A stretch of DNA of 64,000 nucleotides from Agromyces sp. CF514 (GCF_900113185.1 NZ_FOZD01000001.1:620001-684000); one strand, 5' to 3'; shown: positions 50,601 through 60,245, counted from the first letter of the stretch. Notes: generated from the letters alone by a model not told the origin. Program-made: numbers and translations.

Positions 50601-50810
50601 CGCCGCGGCATCCGCGAGTCCGTCGACCGTTGCGGGCCCGAGCAGCACGACGTGCGAGAACGGTCGGGGCAGCGGGATCTCGGGCAGCGGCAGCACGACC
50701 GGGCCCGTGCCGTCGGCCCCGTGGAACAGCACCCGGTAGACGACCCGCGCCCCCACGAATCCGGCGGCGATGATCGCCGCGGTTCGCAGGGGCGCGGGTC
50801 GGATGGTCAT
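47613..50810 (-). CDS. Single-polypeptide ECF vitamin transporter (EcfT-EcfA-EcfA'-S fusion)
   Basis: This 1065-residue fusion contains all parts of an energy-coupling factor importer. Residues 1-170: short EcfT-like membrane part with two clear hydrophobic segments and a helical coupling region ending ALELRG. About 185-405: ATPase 1 with Walker A GATGSGKS (217-224), signature LSAGEAT and Walker B LLLVDEP. About 455-695: ATPase 2 with GPNGAGKS, LSVGERR and VVLVDEPTRGLDA, switch ATHD. About 700-790: polar linker rich in Ala, Ser and Pro. About 795-1035: six-segment ECF S component (LLLGLLTIALSTIVTGTFGPWTPFQMFACAWVG). Substrate is a vitamin; cobalamin is suggested by the DUF4430-like partner 22 nt upstream and by metH nearby. 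Confidence 0.88.
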   Translation of the reverse strand: MTIRPAPLRTAAIIAAGFVGARVVYRVLFHGADGTGPVVLPLPEIPLPRPFSHVVLLGPATVDGLADAAASAVPIALAILAFGVLNAVLDVPRLLVRGARRGPMRGVARTLAVAWAGLPALADAVRRVRFAQRLRGERGGPRLLAPVLERTLERATAVAAALELRGLAGRADDAVDGACERPVEARHLAIVHRDAQGATVVVPSLELAPGTLTLVTGATGSGKSTLLRTLAGLHAHLDGGTAHGELLVVGLDRSVTPPRDTARTVGVVLQHPREGFATERVDDEIGLALELRGVDPVIVRARVDEVAARVGIRALLGRELRGLSAGEATLVAIAASIAEHPILLLVDEPLADLDLAMRQRIVALLDSLAHEAGICVVVAEHRQAEFAAVADARVAVADGLARPVRHEATGTVRTPTATSAPSATSAPATAATSAAGSYETAAEPLAFDRRARETHGEVVLRARALTVRHGATIAVDAADLDLASGEIVALTGPNGAGKSSLLIALATGRTAAVTMRGTPSHRMPPHGMRARWTWAHGASPDGASAHRGRRDEPRDIVLVPDTSDDLFAATTVAAECIRADRRARLERGTTAARFAAFLGSAPGDADLAARLERHPRDLSVGERRCLAIAIQSAGTPSVVLVDEPTRGLDAHARRLVASALCRAADEGAAVLVATHDAGFVEALADRKLPMDGGRLGRSEPAASWLRRPGGDAATSPASPASPASRIGSTAQAEAADDAPSGFEAEERRGAGAPRSGSEEQSAGDAERARTTSPRAATRVPPYVGSRSRRRGARGIRSAALVLTIANLVALAAFTWPLVATALPEQASAAVPVAALALAPLATLVVLAALDGSVRSAHTLALLGTLAAIGAAVRIAGTGVGGVEAVFILLILAGRAFGPRFGLLLGLLTIALSTIVTGTFGPWTPFQMFACAWVGAGAGLLPRRLPGRAEIAMLAVYGVLASYAFGLIMNLWFWPFAIGTATSIAYEPGAPLGQNLSSFLLYSLVTSSLTWDTLRAITTVVGLTVIGSAVLASFRRAKPVGAGAGRSPDGLTAPATARLVNAPTSR

Positions 50811-50832
50811 GACATCTGGGCTGACGCGAGGG

Positions 50833-51390
50833 TCACACGCTCGGCGCGGCCGGCTCGCCGTTCACCGTGAACAGCAGCGCGATGCTCTCGCCGGGCGAGA
50901 CCTCGAGGGTCGAGAGACCCTCTTCGGCATAGCCCCACTCGCCGCCGGCGGCCTTGGTCCAGAGCGACCAGTACGCGAACGCGGCGGGCATCGAGGCGCA
51001 GGTCTCGAAGTAGTCGGAGCCGTCTTCGGCCGGGAGGGCGAAGTCCTCGGCGGGCACGCCGTTCACACGGCAGACGACCTGGTCGCCGTATTCGTCGGTG
51101 CCCTCGGTGGTGAGGCCGGCCTCGGCGACGGCGTCGCTCGCGAGGATCGGCTCGTCGGCCTCGACGCAGGTCGTGCCCGCGGGCGAGTCGGAGACGTCGA
51201 GGTCGGCGGGCAGCTCGACGACGACCTCGACGCCGGCGCACTCGCCGTCGGAGCCGCTCGCGTCGGCGGAGGCGGACGCGGAGGCCACCGGCTCGTCGGT
51301 CGCACCCCCGCCGGACGGCGCGCATGCGGCGAGGGCGAGTGCGAGGAGCAGGGCTGCGGAGGCGCCGAGGGCGCGCGAAGTCTTGGTCAC
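50833..51390 (-). CDS. Lipoprotein with DUF4430-like domain, partner of the ECF transporter
   Basis: This 185-residue predicted lipoprotein has a signal peptide ending LALAAC (Cys23), then a Ser/Ala/Asp linker, then a globular domain. The C-terminal part FAYWSLWTKAAGGEWGYAEEGLSTLEVSPGESIALLF resembles DUF4430, a fold related to the C-terminal domain of cobalamin-binding intrinsic factor and transcobalamin. Cys residues in GTTCVEADE, VVCRVNG and FETCASM may form disulfides. It lies 22 nt before the ECF fusion on the same strand and probably captures the ligand outside the cell. The family assignment is by motif memory. It has a leaderless GTG start. Confidence 0.78.
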   Translation of the reverse strand: MTKTSRALGASAALLLALALAACAPSGGGATDEPVASASASADASGSDGECAGVEVVVELPADLDVSDSPAGTTCVEADEPILASDAVAEAGLTTEGTDEYGDQVVCRVNGVPAEDFALPAEDGSDYFETCASMPAAFAYWSLWTKAAGGEWGYAEEGLSTLEVSPGESIALLFTVNGEPAAPSV

Positions 51391-51396
51391 CCCCCA

Positions 51397-51402
51397 AGGG
51401 TA
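51397..51402 (-). promoter_or_regulatory. -10 element for the leaderless lipoprotein-ECF operon
   Basis: TACCCT on the minus strand ends 6 nt before the GTG at 51390. Confidence 0.55.
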
Positions 51403-51459
51403 GGGCGCGCACGTTCCCGCGGCCGGACGTGTGTCGCCGTGCGTACGACCGGCGGTCGT

Positions 51460-51465
51460 TAGGCT
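51460..51465 (+). promoter_or_regulatory. -10 element for leaderless menB
   Basis: TAGGCT ends 6 nt before the menB GTG at 51472. Confidence 0.65.
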
Positions 51466-51471
51466 GGTGCG

Positions 51472-52398
<927 letters not shown>

Positions 52399-52441
52399 TG
52401 GGGGTTACGCGTAACCGGCCGATCAGGTTCCGGATGTCGCG

Positions 52442-53647
52442 ATGAAACCGCTCATCCGGGTCCCGGCGGGCGACGTGCCCGCGTTCACCGCGCAACTGCG
52501 CGACGCCCTGTTCTTCGACGAGGCCGCGCTCGCCGTGCTCCCCGTGGCGGGCACCGCCGAGCCGACGGCCGACGAGCACGTCGCCGCGTTCGTGCCCGAC
52601 GACGTCGCCCTCGTCGTCGAGACGAGCGGATCGACCGACGCCCCGAAGCGCGTCATGCTCACGAGCGCGGCGCTGCGGGCGAGCGCGGGCGCGACCGAAC
52701 GGTGGTTCGGCGGATCGCCCGGCCAGTGGCTGCTCGCGCTGCCGGCGACGTACATCGCGGGCGTCCAGGTGCTCGTGCGCTCGCTCGTCGGCGGAACGAC
52801 GCCCGCGGTCATGCCGCAGGGCGGCTTCACGCCCGACGCCTTCGTCGAAGCGGCTCGCACGATGGACCCCGACCTGCCGTGGCTCACGTCGCTCGTGCCG
52901 GTGCAGCTCGCGCGGCTCGTCGAGGCGGCGGCCGACGACCGGAGCGTGCGCGCGGCGCTCGGCTCCTTCGAGCGCATCCTCCTCGGCGGGCAGGCGGCAC
53001 CCGCCGGGCTCGTCGAGCGCGCGGCCGATCTCGGTGCCCGCGTGCACCGCACCTACGGCTCGAGCGAGACCGCGGGCGGCTGCGTCTACGACGGGCATGC
53101 GCTGCCCGGCGTCGGCGTGCGGGTGGTCGACGGCGAGGTGCAGCTCAGCGGTCCGATGCTGGCATCCGGATACCTCGACGACCCCGAGCGCACGGCCGCC
53201 GCGTTCACGACCGACGGCGACGGCACGCGCTGGTATCGCACGGGCGATCTCGGCGAGCTCGTGCCCGACGCCGAGTCACCCGGCGACCGGGCGTTCGAAC
53301 GCCTGCGCATCACCGGCCGCGCCGACGATGTCATCATCTCGGGCGGCGTCAAGGTCGCCCTCGGCGAGGTCGAGCGGGCCGTGCGCTCCGTCGCCGGGTA
53401 CGCGGGCGCCGTCGTGCTGGCCGTGGCCGACCCGGAGTGGGGCGAACGCCCGGCGGTGGTCGTCGAGCGAGCGGATGCCGCGGCATCCGTCATCCCAGAC
53501 GAACTCGCCCTGCTGGCCGCCGCGACCGACGCCGCCGGCCTCCCGCCCGCCGGGCGACCCGTGCGCGTGCTCGTGCTCGAACGGATGCCGCTGCTCGCCT
53601 CGGGCAAGCCCGACCGCCGTGCGCTCGCCGAGCTCGTCCCGGGTTGA
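52442..53647 (+). CDS. menE: o-Succinylbenzoate-CoA ligase
   Basis: This 401-residue AMP-forming ligase activates o-succinylbenzoate with CoA. Core motifs are the P-loop VVETSGSTDAPKRVM (about residues 59-73), RTYGSSETAGGCVY (about 202-215), WYRTGDLGEL (about 263-272) and the catalytic Lys at LLASGKPDRR (about 385-394). It is shorter than many ligases, as is common for actinobacterial MenE. It follows menB in the same direction. Confidence 0.93.
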   Translation: MKPLIRVPAGDVPAFTAQLRDALFFDEAALAVLPVAGTAEPTADEHVAAFVPDDVALVVETSGSTDAPKRVMLTSAALRASAGATERWFGGSPGQWLLALPATYIAGVQVLVRSLVGGTTPAVMPQGGFTPDAFVEAARTMDPDLPWLTSLVPVQLARLVEAAADDRSVRAALGSFERILLGGQAAPAGLVERAADLGARVHRTYGSSETAGGCVYDGHALPGVGVRVVDGEVQLSGPMLASGYLDDPERTAAAFTTDGDGTRWYRTGDLGELVPDAESPGDRAFERLRITGRADDVIISGGVKVALGEVERAVRSVAGYAGAVVLAVADPEWGERPAVVVERADAAASVIPDELALLAAATDAAGLPPAGRPVRVLVLERMPLLASGKPDRRALAELVPG

Positions 53648-53681
53648 GCGCACGCGAAGCCCGCCCATAGGAAACCCGAAT

Positions 53682-53687
53682 TAGCAT
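53682..53687 (+). promoter_or_regulatory. -10 element for leaderless menA
   Basis: TAGCAT is followed after 6 nt by the GTG at 53694, which decides between two closely spaced in-frame GTG codons (53688 and 53694). Confidence 0.55.
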
Positions 53688-53693
53688 GTGGGT

Positions 53694-54740
53694 GTGGCAC
53701 GCACGAACCCCCAGCGCATGAACCAGGCCGATGCGAAGTCGACGGCCAAGCCCGCCGCCAAGCCCGCCGCGAAGCCGGCGAAGACGAACGGCCGATCCGG
53801 CAACCCGGCGCGAGCCGCCGCAGCGGCGCAGGCCGGACCGGCGCTCGCCGGCCGCACCCGGCTGACGCCGCGCGACTGGATCGCCGGCGCCCGCCTGCGC
53901 ACGCTTCCGCTGGCGATCGCACCCGTCGCGCTCGGCACGGGGGCCGGGGCCGTCGCGATCCCCGACGACGTGCTGTGGCATCCGACGCGGTTCGTGCTCG
54001 CGCTCGTGGTCGCGCTCGCACTGCAGATCGGCGTGAACTTCGCCAACGACTACTCCGACGGCATCCGCGGCACCGACGACCACCGCGTGGGCCCGGCCCG
54101 CCTCACGGCCTCGGGCCTCGTGAACCCCAAGGTCGTGCTCGGCGTCGCGCTCGCGTTCTTCGGCGTCGCCGCGCTCGCCGGCCTCGGCCTCACCGTCATC
54201 ACGCAGCAGTGGTGGCTGCTCGCCGTCGGTGCCGTCGCGATCGTCGCGGCGTGGTTCTACACGGGCGGCAAGCGGCCCTATGGCTACGCGGGACTCGGCG
54301 AGGTCTTCGTCTTCGTGTTCTTCGGGCTCGTCGCGACTGCGGGTTCGGCCTACGTGCAGGCGCTCACGGTCAACCTCGAGGCGTGGCTCGGCGGTGTCGG
54401 GGTCGGCCTGCTCGCGTGCGCCGTGCTCATGGCGAACAACCTGCGCGACGTCGACCAGGACCGCCTCGCCGGCAAGCGCACGCTGGCAGTGCTCATCGGA
54501 CCCGTCGGCGGCCGCATCCTGTTCACGGTCTTCATGCTCGTGCCGTTCGCGATCGTCGGCGTGTTCGCGCTGCTCTACCCGACCGCGGTGCTCGTGTTCT
54601 TCGCGCTGCTGCTGGCGCTGCCGGCGTGCCTCATCGTCATCACGGCGAAGACGCCGCGCGAGCTGATCCTCGCACTGCAGCTCGCGAGCTTCACGGCGCT
54701 CCTGTACGGCATCGGCCTGGGGCTCGCGATCGCCCTCTGA
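53694..54740 (+). CDS. menA: 1,4-Dihydroxy-2-naphthoate polyprenyltransferase
   Basis: MenA (348 aa) attaches the isoprenoid chain to DHNA in the membrane. It has the two Asp-rich motifs of UbiA-type prenyltransferases: NFANDYSDGIRGTDD (about residues 114-128) and NNLRDVDQDRLAGKRT (about 245-260), in a protein with about eight hydrophobic segments. Residues 1-55 are a low-complexity Lys/Ala extension with three KPAAKPAAKPA-type repeats, which is extra to the family. It lies 46 nt after menE but seems to have its own leaderless start. Confidence 0.94.
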   Translation: MARTNPQRMNQADAKSTAKPAAKPAAKPAKTNGRSGNPARAAAAAQAGPALAGRTRLTPRDWIAGARLRTLPLAIAPVALGTGAGAVAIPDDVLWHPTRFVLALVVALALQIGVNFANDYSDGIRGTDDHRVGPARLTASGLVNPKVVLGVALAFFGVAALAGLGLTVITQQWWLLAVGAVAIVAAWFYTGGKRPYGYAGLGEVFVFVFFGLVATAGSAYVQALTVNLEAWLGGVGVGLLACAVLMANNLRDVDQDRLAGKRTLAVLIGPVGGRILFTVFMLVPFAIVGVFALLYPTAVLVFFALLLALPACLIVITAKTPRELILALQLASFTALLYGIGLGLAIAL

Positions 54741-54779
54741 CGGGCCGATCCGGCCGGCGGATGCCGCGTGGGGCCGGGT

Positions 54780-55103
54780 TCAGCCGCGCGAGGTCTCGCC
54801 CGCGGGGCCGTCGTGGGTCGTCGTCGGAGCCGGCTGCGCAGGCGCGGCGTCGACCGCGGCATCCTCTTCGGCGTCGTCTTCGTGCACGAGGGGCTTCTCG
54901 CGATGGCGCGCGGCGTAGAGGTCGCTCGACATCGATTCGCGGGGGCGACGCAGGAACAGGAGCGACGCGCTCAGCCCGAACAGGGCGGCCACGAGGGCCG
55001 CGATCCAGCCGGGCACGCCGACGACGAGCAGCACGACGAGCGGCACCGCGAAGAGCAGGATGCGCAACGCGGTGAACCAGATCCAGACGGGCACGGACTT
55101 CAC
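54780..55103 (-). CDS. DUF4229 small membrane protein
   Basis: This is a 107-residue protein with two hydrophobic segments (about residues 6-28 and 30-50) and a charged C-terminus (about 55-107) containing the LRRPRESMSSDLYAARHREK block typical of DUF4229 proteins. These are regularly encoded in the middle of actinobacterial menaquinone clusters, and their function is unknown. It has a leaderless GTG start and is divergent from the gene at 55177. Confidence 0.85.
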   Translation of the reverse strand: MKSVPVWIWFTALRILLFAVPLVVLLVVGVPGWIAALVAALFGLSASLLFLRRPRESMSSDLYAARHREKPLVHEDDAEEDAAVDAAPAQPAPTTTHDGPAGETSRG

Positions 55104-55109
55104 CTTGCC

Positions 55110-55115
55110 AGTCTA
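55110..55115 (-). promoter_or_regulatory. -10 element for the leaderless DUF4229 gene
   Basis: TAGACT on the minus strand ends 6 nt before the GTG at 55103. Confidence 0.65.
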
Positions 55116-55164
55116 GGTCGGGCAGCCTGAGCGCTCTCCCAGCCCGGAACCCGCTCGGCGCGCC

Positions 55165-55170
55165 TAGACT
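55165..55170 (+). promoter_or_regulatory. -10 element for the leaderless PLDc_N-menD unit
   Basis: TAGACT ends 6 nt before the ATG at 55177. Confidence 0.68.
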
Positions 55171-55176
55171 GGCGGA

Positions 55177-55611
55177 ATGGTACGCGTCTGGTTCGTGGGC
55201 GGCATCGTCGCCGTGATCTTCTGGATCTACGCGATCGCCGACTGCGCGTTCTTCGATCGGTCCCGCATCCGCGGAGTGAGCCGCGGGTGGTGGCTCGCGA
55301 TCATCATCCTGCTGCCGGTGATCGGCGGCATCCTCTGGTTCCTCATCGGTCGAGGTCGAGCGTGGCGCGGTCGCGCCGGCAAGACCGTCGCACCCGACGA
55401 CGACCCCGAGTTCCTGCGCGGGCTCAAGGCCGACGCCGACCAGGACGAGCGCATCCGCCGCCTCGAGCAGGAGCTCGCCGATCTCGACGGAGGCGATGCG
55501 GCCGCGGGCGACGACGACGGCGCCCCGCGTCCCGAACCGCACGAGCCGAAGCGGCACGACGGCCCTGACGCCACGGGCGAGGCGGGGGCCTCCGGCCGGC
55601 CGAATGGCTGA
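55177..55611 (+). CDS. PLDc_N domain membrane protein
   Basis: This 144-residue protein has two N-terminal hydrophobic segments (about residues 3-24 and 36-60) in the PLD nuclease N-terminal pattern, [49 protein letters not shown]. The second half is a charged coiled-coil-like tail ([17 protein letters not shown]). The domain is a membrane anchor or immunity-like module, with no catalytic part here. It overlaps the menD start by 8 nt and is co-translated with it, a conserved neighbourhood in Microbacteriaceae-type genomes as far as I know. Confidence 0.85.
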   Translation: MVRVWFVGGIVAVIFWIYAIADCAFFDRSRIRGVSRGWWLAIIILLPVIGGILWFLIGRGRAWRGRAGKTVAPDDDPEFLRGLKADADQDERIRRLEQELADLDGGDAAAGDDDGAPRPEPHEPKRHDGPDATGEAGASGRPNG

Positions 55612-57397
55612 GGCATCGGGCGAACGCCCGGCCTCGAACCTCCAGCGCAGTCCCGCGACCGCTTCGGCGCTCGCACTCCTCACCGGGTTCGTGCGCGCGG
55701 GGGTCCGTGACGTCGTCGTCGCTCCGGGTTCCCGTTCGCAGGCGCTCGCGCTGGTCGCGGCCGAACTCGAGCGCGTCGGCGCGATCCGGTTGCACGTCCG
55801 CATCGACGAGCGGAGCGCCGGGTTCCTCGCGCTCGGCCTCGCGGTCGAGTCGGGCCGCCCCGCGGTCGTCGTGGTGACCTCGGGCACCGCCGTCGCGAAC
55901 CTGCACCCCGCCGTGCTCGAGGCGCATCACTCGGGCGTGCCGCTGATCGTGTGCTCGGCCGACCGGCCCATCGGGCTGCGCGGCATCCGTTCGAACCAGA
56001 CGACCGTGCAGCCCGGCATCTTCGCCGACGCCGTGCGCCTCGAACGCGACGTCCCCGCGCCGGTCGGCGACGCAGGCGAGCCCGATGCCGCGGCGAGCCT
56101 CGCGCGCACCGCAGTCGCCGTCTCGCTCGGCCGCGACGAGCGGGGCGATCCGGCCGCCCATCCCGGGCCGGGCCCCGTGCACCTGAACCTGCAGTTCTCC
56201 GAGCCGCTCTCGACCCCGGTGCACCTCGACGAGGCGCCCACGGTCGACGACCGGCGGGCCGACGCCTCTGCGGCGACTCCGGAATCCGCCGATGCCGTCG
56301 CCGTGCCCGGGGCCGACCGCAAGGGCGCGCTCATCGCAGCGGGCCCGCGCACCGTCGTCGTCGCCGGCGCCGGAGCAGGTCCCGGCGCCGAGCAGTTCGC
56401 ACGCGAGGGCGGTTGGCCGCTGCTCGCCGAGGTCACGAGCGGCGCCAGGTTCGGCCCGAACCTGGTGGTCGCGGCTCGCGAGCTCCTGAACGAGCCCGGC
56501 TTCGGCGATCGCGTCGAGCGGGTCGTGGTCTTCGGGCATCCGACGCTGTCGCGCGAGGTTCCGGCGCTCGTGCAGCGCTCCGACGTCGAGGCGATCGTCG
56601 TCTCCCCGTCGGGCATCGAGTGGTACAACCCGGGGCGGCGCGTCCGACGCTTCGAGCGGGCCGTGCACGCGGAGCCCGCGTCCACGCCGATGCCGCCCGA
56701 GGCGCGCGAGTGGCTCGGGCGCTGGGTGCACGCGAGCCGTTCGATCGTCGATGCCGGCCTGCCGCAGACGCTCGGCCTCATGAGCGGGGTCGACGAGACC
56801 GGGCACGTCTCCGACTACGCGGCGCAGCGCGAGTACATGAAGGCGCAGCTCGCCGCGGTGCGCGAACCCGTCTCCCGCCGCATGCTCGTCGACGCCGTCT
56901 GGGCGGCGACGTGGCCGCACGACCGGCTCGTGTTCGGTGCGTCGAGGCTCATCCGCGACGCCGACCGCGCGGTGCCGGGCCGACGCATCACCGTGCACGC
57001 GAACCGCGGTCTCGCGGGCATCGACGGCACCGTCGCGACCGCGTTCGGCGTCGCGATCGCGAGCGGAGGCGTCACGCGCGCCGTCATCGGCGACCTCACG
57101 CTGCTCCACGACGTCGGGTCGCTGCTCCTCGCCGCAGGCGAGGCGCGCCCGCGCCTGCAGGTCATCGTGGGCAACGACGGAGGCGGCACGATCTTCGACG
57201 CGCTCGAGGTCGCGGGCTCGGCCGACGCGGCCGAGTTCGACCGAGTGCAGTACACCCCGCAGGCGGTCGACCTCGCGGCCCTCGCCGCGGCCTACGGCTG
57301 GGGCTACGCGCGTGCCACGACCCGCGGCGAGCTGAGCGACGCGCTCGCAGCGCCCGTCGACGGGCCGACCCTGCTCGAGGTGCCGCTGCCGCGCTGA
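55604..57397 (+). CDS. menD: SEPHCHC synthase (MenD)
   Basis: MenD (597 aa) is a thiamine diphosphate enzyme that adds a succinic semialdehyde unit to isochorismate, the first committed step of menaquinone synthesis. Landmarks are [14 protein letters not shown] (about residues 38-51), the catalytic Glu region [33 protein letters not shown] and the TPP/Mg motif [12 protein letters not shown] (about 523-534). The ATG at 55604 overlaps the upstream gene by 8 nt and gives a normal N-terminus. Length is usual for the family. Confidence 0.95.
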   Translation: MAEASGERPASNLQRSPATASALALLTGFVRAGVRDVVVAPGSRSQALALVAAELERVGAIRLHVRIDERSAGFLALGLAVESGRPAVVVVTSGTAVANLHPAVLEAHHSGVPLIVCSADRPIGLRGIRSNQTTVQPGIFADAVRLERDVPAPVGDAGEPDAAASLARTAVAVSLGRDERGDPAAHPGPGPVHLNLQFSEPLSTPVHLDEAPTVDDRRADASAATPESADAVAVPGADRKGALIAAGPRTVVVAGAGAGPGAEQFAREGGWPLLAEVTSGARFGPNLVVAARELLNEPGFGDRVERVVVFGHPTLSREVPALVQRSDVEAIVVSPSGIEWYNPGRRVRRFERAVHAEPASTPMPPEAREWLGRWVHASRSIVDAGLPQTLGLMSGVDETGHVSDYAAQREYMKAQLAAVREPVSRRMLVDAVWAATWPHDRLVFGASRLIRDADRAVPGRRITVHANRGLAGIDGTVATAFGVAIASGGVTRAVIGDLTLLHDVGSLLLAAGEARPRLQVIVGNDGGGTIFDALEVAGSADAAEFDRVQYTPQAVDLAALAAAYGWGYARATTRGELSDALAAPVDGPTLLEVPLPR

Positions 57398-57545
57398 GCG
57401 GTCGCCGGTCCAGAAGGCGCGCCGGCGCCGTCTCGAGACCGGCACCCGCCGAGGTGTCGCCGAGCCGGCGACCCCTTGCCGCGGCATCCGCTCGCTCGAC
57501 ATCATGGAGGCGTGCGCGGTGCCGCGCCGCGCGAGGGGAGCCAGC

Positions 57546-58400
57546 ATGAACCACGCGCCGCACTGGACCGCAGACCCGCTCGACCTGCTGAGGGTGGGGG
57601 AGGGATTCCGGCTCGCCGACGTCGACCCCGACGGGAAGCCCGGATTCGACGGGGGCAAGTCCGGTGGACAGCGGGCGCTCGCCGACGGAGTCGCCCGGCT
57701 CGCCGACCTGCAGGAACAGCTCTTCGCGTGCAGCCGACTCGGCGACGAGCGGCGGATCCTGCTCGTGCTGCAGGCCATGGACACCGCGGGCAAGGGCGGC
57801 ATCGTGAAGCACGTCATGGGGTCGGTCGACCCGCAGGGCGTGCAGCTCGCGAGCTTCAAGAAGCCGACCGAGGAGGAACTCGCCCACGACTTCCTCTGGC
57901 GCATCCATAAGGAGGCTCCCGAGCCGGGCATGATCGGGGTCTTCGACCGGTCGCACTACGAGGACGTGCTCATCGGGCGCGTCCGGGAGCTCGCCCCGGC
58001 CGCCGAGATCGAGCGGCGCTACGACGCCATCAACGACTTCGAGCGCGAACTCGCCGCGACGGGCACGACCATCATCAAGGTGATGCTGCACATCTCGCCC
58101 GACGAGCAGCGCGAGCGCCTGCAGGAGCGCCTCGACCGGCCGGACAAGCATTGGAAGTTCAACCCCGGCGACATCGACGAGCGGTTGCTCGCCCCGAAGT
58201 ACCAGCAGGCCTATCAGGTCGTCTTCGAGCGCACGGCGACGACGGACGCCCCGTGGTACGTGATCCCCGCGAACCGCAAGTGGTACGCGCGGCTCGCCGT
58301 GCAGCACCTGCTGATCGACGCGCTCGAGCGCATGCGGCTCGACTGGCCGAAGGCCGACTTCGACGTCGAGGAGCAGAAGGCCAGGCTCGCCGCGAGCTGA
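57546..58400 (+). CDS. ppk2: Polyphosphate kinase 2 family protein
   Basis: This is a 284-residue PPK2-type enzyme, which moves phosphate between polyphosphate and nucleotides. The Walker A-like loop is LQAMDTAGKGG (about residues 76-85), followed by the lid motifs FDRSHYEDVLIGRV (about 139-152) and the Arg-rich ERLQERLDRPDKHWKFNPGD. It is of the single-domain type, and whether it prefers AMP, ADP or GDP cannot be told. The ATG was chosen for the GAGGGGAG site upstream. It sits among menaquinone genes without evident link to them. Confidence 0.92.
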   Translation: MNHAPHWTADPLDLLRVGEGFRLADVDPDGKPGFDGGKSGGQRALADGVARLADLQEQLFACSRLGDERRILLVLQAMDTAGKGGIVKHVMGSVDPQGVQLASFKKPTEEELAHDFLWRIHKEAPEPGMIGVFDRSHYEDVLIGRVRELAPAAEIERRYDAINDFERELAATGTTIIKVMLHISPDEQRERLQERLDRPDKHWKFNPGDIDERLLAPKYQQAYQVVFERTATTDAPWYVIPANRKWYARLAVQHLLIDALERMRLDWPKADFDVEEQKARLAAS

Positions 58401-58424
58401 CCCGCGCGGACGCGTCGCTCGCGC

Positions 58425-59738
58425 CTACCCGCCGAACGCCTCGACGATCGGGCGGAACTTCATGACGGTCTCTGCGAGCTCGTCGGCGGGAACCGAGTCG
58501 TGCACGATGCCGCAGCCGGCGTAGGCGCGCACCGTGCCGTCGGGGTCGATCTGCGCGCAGCGGAGCGCGATCGCCCACTCGCCGTCGCCGTCGCCGTCGA
58601 CCCAGCCGACGGGGCCCGCGTAGCGCCCGCGGTCGAAGCCCTCGAGCTCGGCGAGCACCGACAGGGCGACCCGGCGCGGGGTTCCTGCGACCGCGGCCGT
58701 CGGATGCACGGCGCGCACGAGGTCGAGTGCGCTCGAGCCGTCGCCGAGCGTGCCCTTGAGGTCGGTGGCGAGGTGCCAGAGGTTCGGCAGTTGCAGCGTG
58801 AACGGCTCGGGGCTGGTGTCGAGGCGGGCGGTGTGCGGCTCGAGGCGCTTGACCGCGCTCGCCACCGCGAGGGCGTGCTCCGCGCGGTCCTTCGCCGACT
58901 CGCTCAGGGCGACGGCACGCTCGCGATCGGATGCCTCGCCGGCACCCCGAGCGGACGTGCCGGCCAGCACACGGGCCGAGACCGTGCCGTGGTCGACGCG
59001 CACGAGGGTCTCGGGGCTCGCGCCGATCAGGCCGTCGACCGCGAACACCCACGTGTCGGGATAATCCTCGGCGAGCCGGTGGATCGTGGCGCGCAGGCCG
59101 TCCTCCTCGTGCAGCTCGCCCACGAGCTCGCGTGCGAGCACGACCTTCGCGAGCTCGCCGCCGTCGATTCGCCGCACGGCCTCGGCCACCGCGGCCTCGT
59201 AGCGCTCGGGCGGCACCGCGCCAGGCGAGAACGTCACGCGGGGCACGCGGCGGCGAGGCGCCGGCTCGGGGATCTCGACCTCGACGGATGCCGCGGCATC
59301 CGCACTCCCGTCGTCGCCGTGCGCGGACGCGTCGTCGTCGCGCTCGGCCAGCGCGATGCGGGTGACCCAGGCCCTGCCGTCGCGGCGCCCCAGCACGAGC
59401 TCGGGCACGACGAGCACGCTCGTGGACGCGGACTCGTCGGCGAACGCGAACGCGCCGAAGGCCACGAGTCCCGTGCCGGGCAACCCGACGCGATCGTCGA
59501 TGTCTGCGTCGGCCGAGAGCTCGGTCCAGACGGCGGCCGCGTCGGCCACCCGGTCGACGCCCGACGTCTCGATGCGGAGCGTCTCGCCCAGGCCCACGAT
59601 GCCCTCGCCGCGGCGCATCCAGAGCAGCGGATGCCGGGGGTCGGCGCGGGGGATCAGCGGCGCGAGTTCGTCGACCGGCTCGGTTCGCACCACGAGGCGC
59701 GACCGGGAGCGCTCGCGCGCGGCATCCGTGTTCGTCAC
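58425..59738 (-). CDS. menF: Isochorismate synthase
   Basis: This 437-residue chorismate-binding enzyme converts chorismate to isochorismate, the entry to menaquinone. The C-terminal catalytic domain has DGGELAKVVLARE (about residue 192-204), SPETLVRVDHGTVSARVLAGTSARG, HLATDLKGTL, HPTAAVAGTPRR and YAGPVGWVDGDGDGEWAIALRCAQI with AGCGIVHDS, the usual order. An N-terminal variable domain contains an acidic insert near residue 130. EntC and MenF cannot be separated by sequence alone; the context decides for menaquinone. Leaderless GTG start. Confidence 0.92.
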   Translation of the reverse strand: MTNTDAARERSRSRLVVRTEPVDELAPLIPRADPRHPLLWMRRGEGIVGLGETLRIETSGVDRVADAAAVWTELSADADIDDRVGLPGTGLVAFGAFAFADESASTSVLVVPELVLGRRDGRAWVTRIALAERDDDASAHGDDGSADAAASVEVEIPEPAPRRRVPRVTFSPGAVPPERYEAAVAEAVRRIDGGELAKVVLARELVGELHEEDGLRATIHRLAEDYPDTWVFAVDGLIGASPETLVRVDHGTVSARVLAGTSARGAGEASDRERAVALSESAKDRAEHALAVASAVKRLEPHTARLDTSPEPFTLQLPNLWHLATDLKGTLGDGSSALDLVRAVHPTAAVAGTPRRVALSVLAELEGFDRGRYAGPVGWVDGDGDGEWAIALRCAQIDPDGTVRAYAGCGIVHDSVPADELAETVMKFRPIVEAFGG

Positions 59739-59744
59739 CGGATC

Positions 59745-59750
59745 AGCCTA
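59745..59750 (-). promoter_or_regulatory. -10 element for leaderless menF
   Basis: TAGGCT on the minus strand ends 6 nt before the GTG at 59738. Confidence 0.65.
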
Positions 59751-59784
59751 CGACTCGGGTGCCGTGCGGCGGCTGCGCCCGTGC

Positions 59785-60069
59785 TCAGGCCTCGACGACC
59801 TCGACACCGCGCCAGAACGCGACGTGCCCCGCGATCTCGGAGGCGGCCTCGGACGGCGTCGGGTAGAACCAGGCCGCGTTGGGGTTGCGCGACCCGTCGA
59901 CGTCGACATGGAAGTAGCTGGCGGTGCCCTTCCAGTGGCACACGCTGCGGTTCTCGCTCGAGGAGAAGTGCGCGTCGACGATCGACTCGCGGGGGAAGTA
60001 GTGGTTGCCTTCGACGACGACCGTGTCGTCGGACTGGGCGATGACCGTGCCGTTCCAGATGGCCTTCAT
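59785..60069 (-). CDS. DUF427 domain protein
   Basis: This 94-residue protein is of the DUF427 type: MKAIWNGTVIAQSDDTVVVEGNHYFPRESI, then CHWKGTASYFHV and AAWFYPTPSEAASEI, which are the conserved blocks of the family. It is a small beta-rich protein with no known function, although structures exist in the family. A GAGGAG site lies 6 nt before the ATG, so this gene is not leaderless. Confidence 0.88.
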   Translation of the reverse strand: MKAIWNGTVIAQSDDTVVVEGNHYFPRESIVDAHFSSSENRSVCHWKGTASYFHVDVDGSRNPNAAWFYPTPSEAASEIAGHVAFWRGVEVVEA

Positions 60070-60245
60070 GCGTGCTCCTCATGCTCTCGGATCGACCGGC
60101 CGACCGGCCGGCGGGTCGGCGTGTCGTACTGCGGCCCGAGAGGTCCAACGCGGTCGGCCGCTCGGGCATTCCGTGCGCCCGACCGCGGTCCGGGGCCGAG
60201 ACGGCCGGCCGCATGCTTCCCAGCGCATGCGATGCATCCGCCGCA

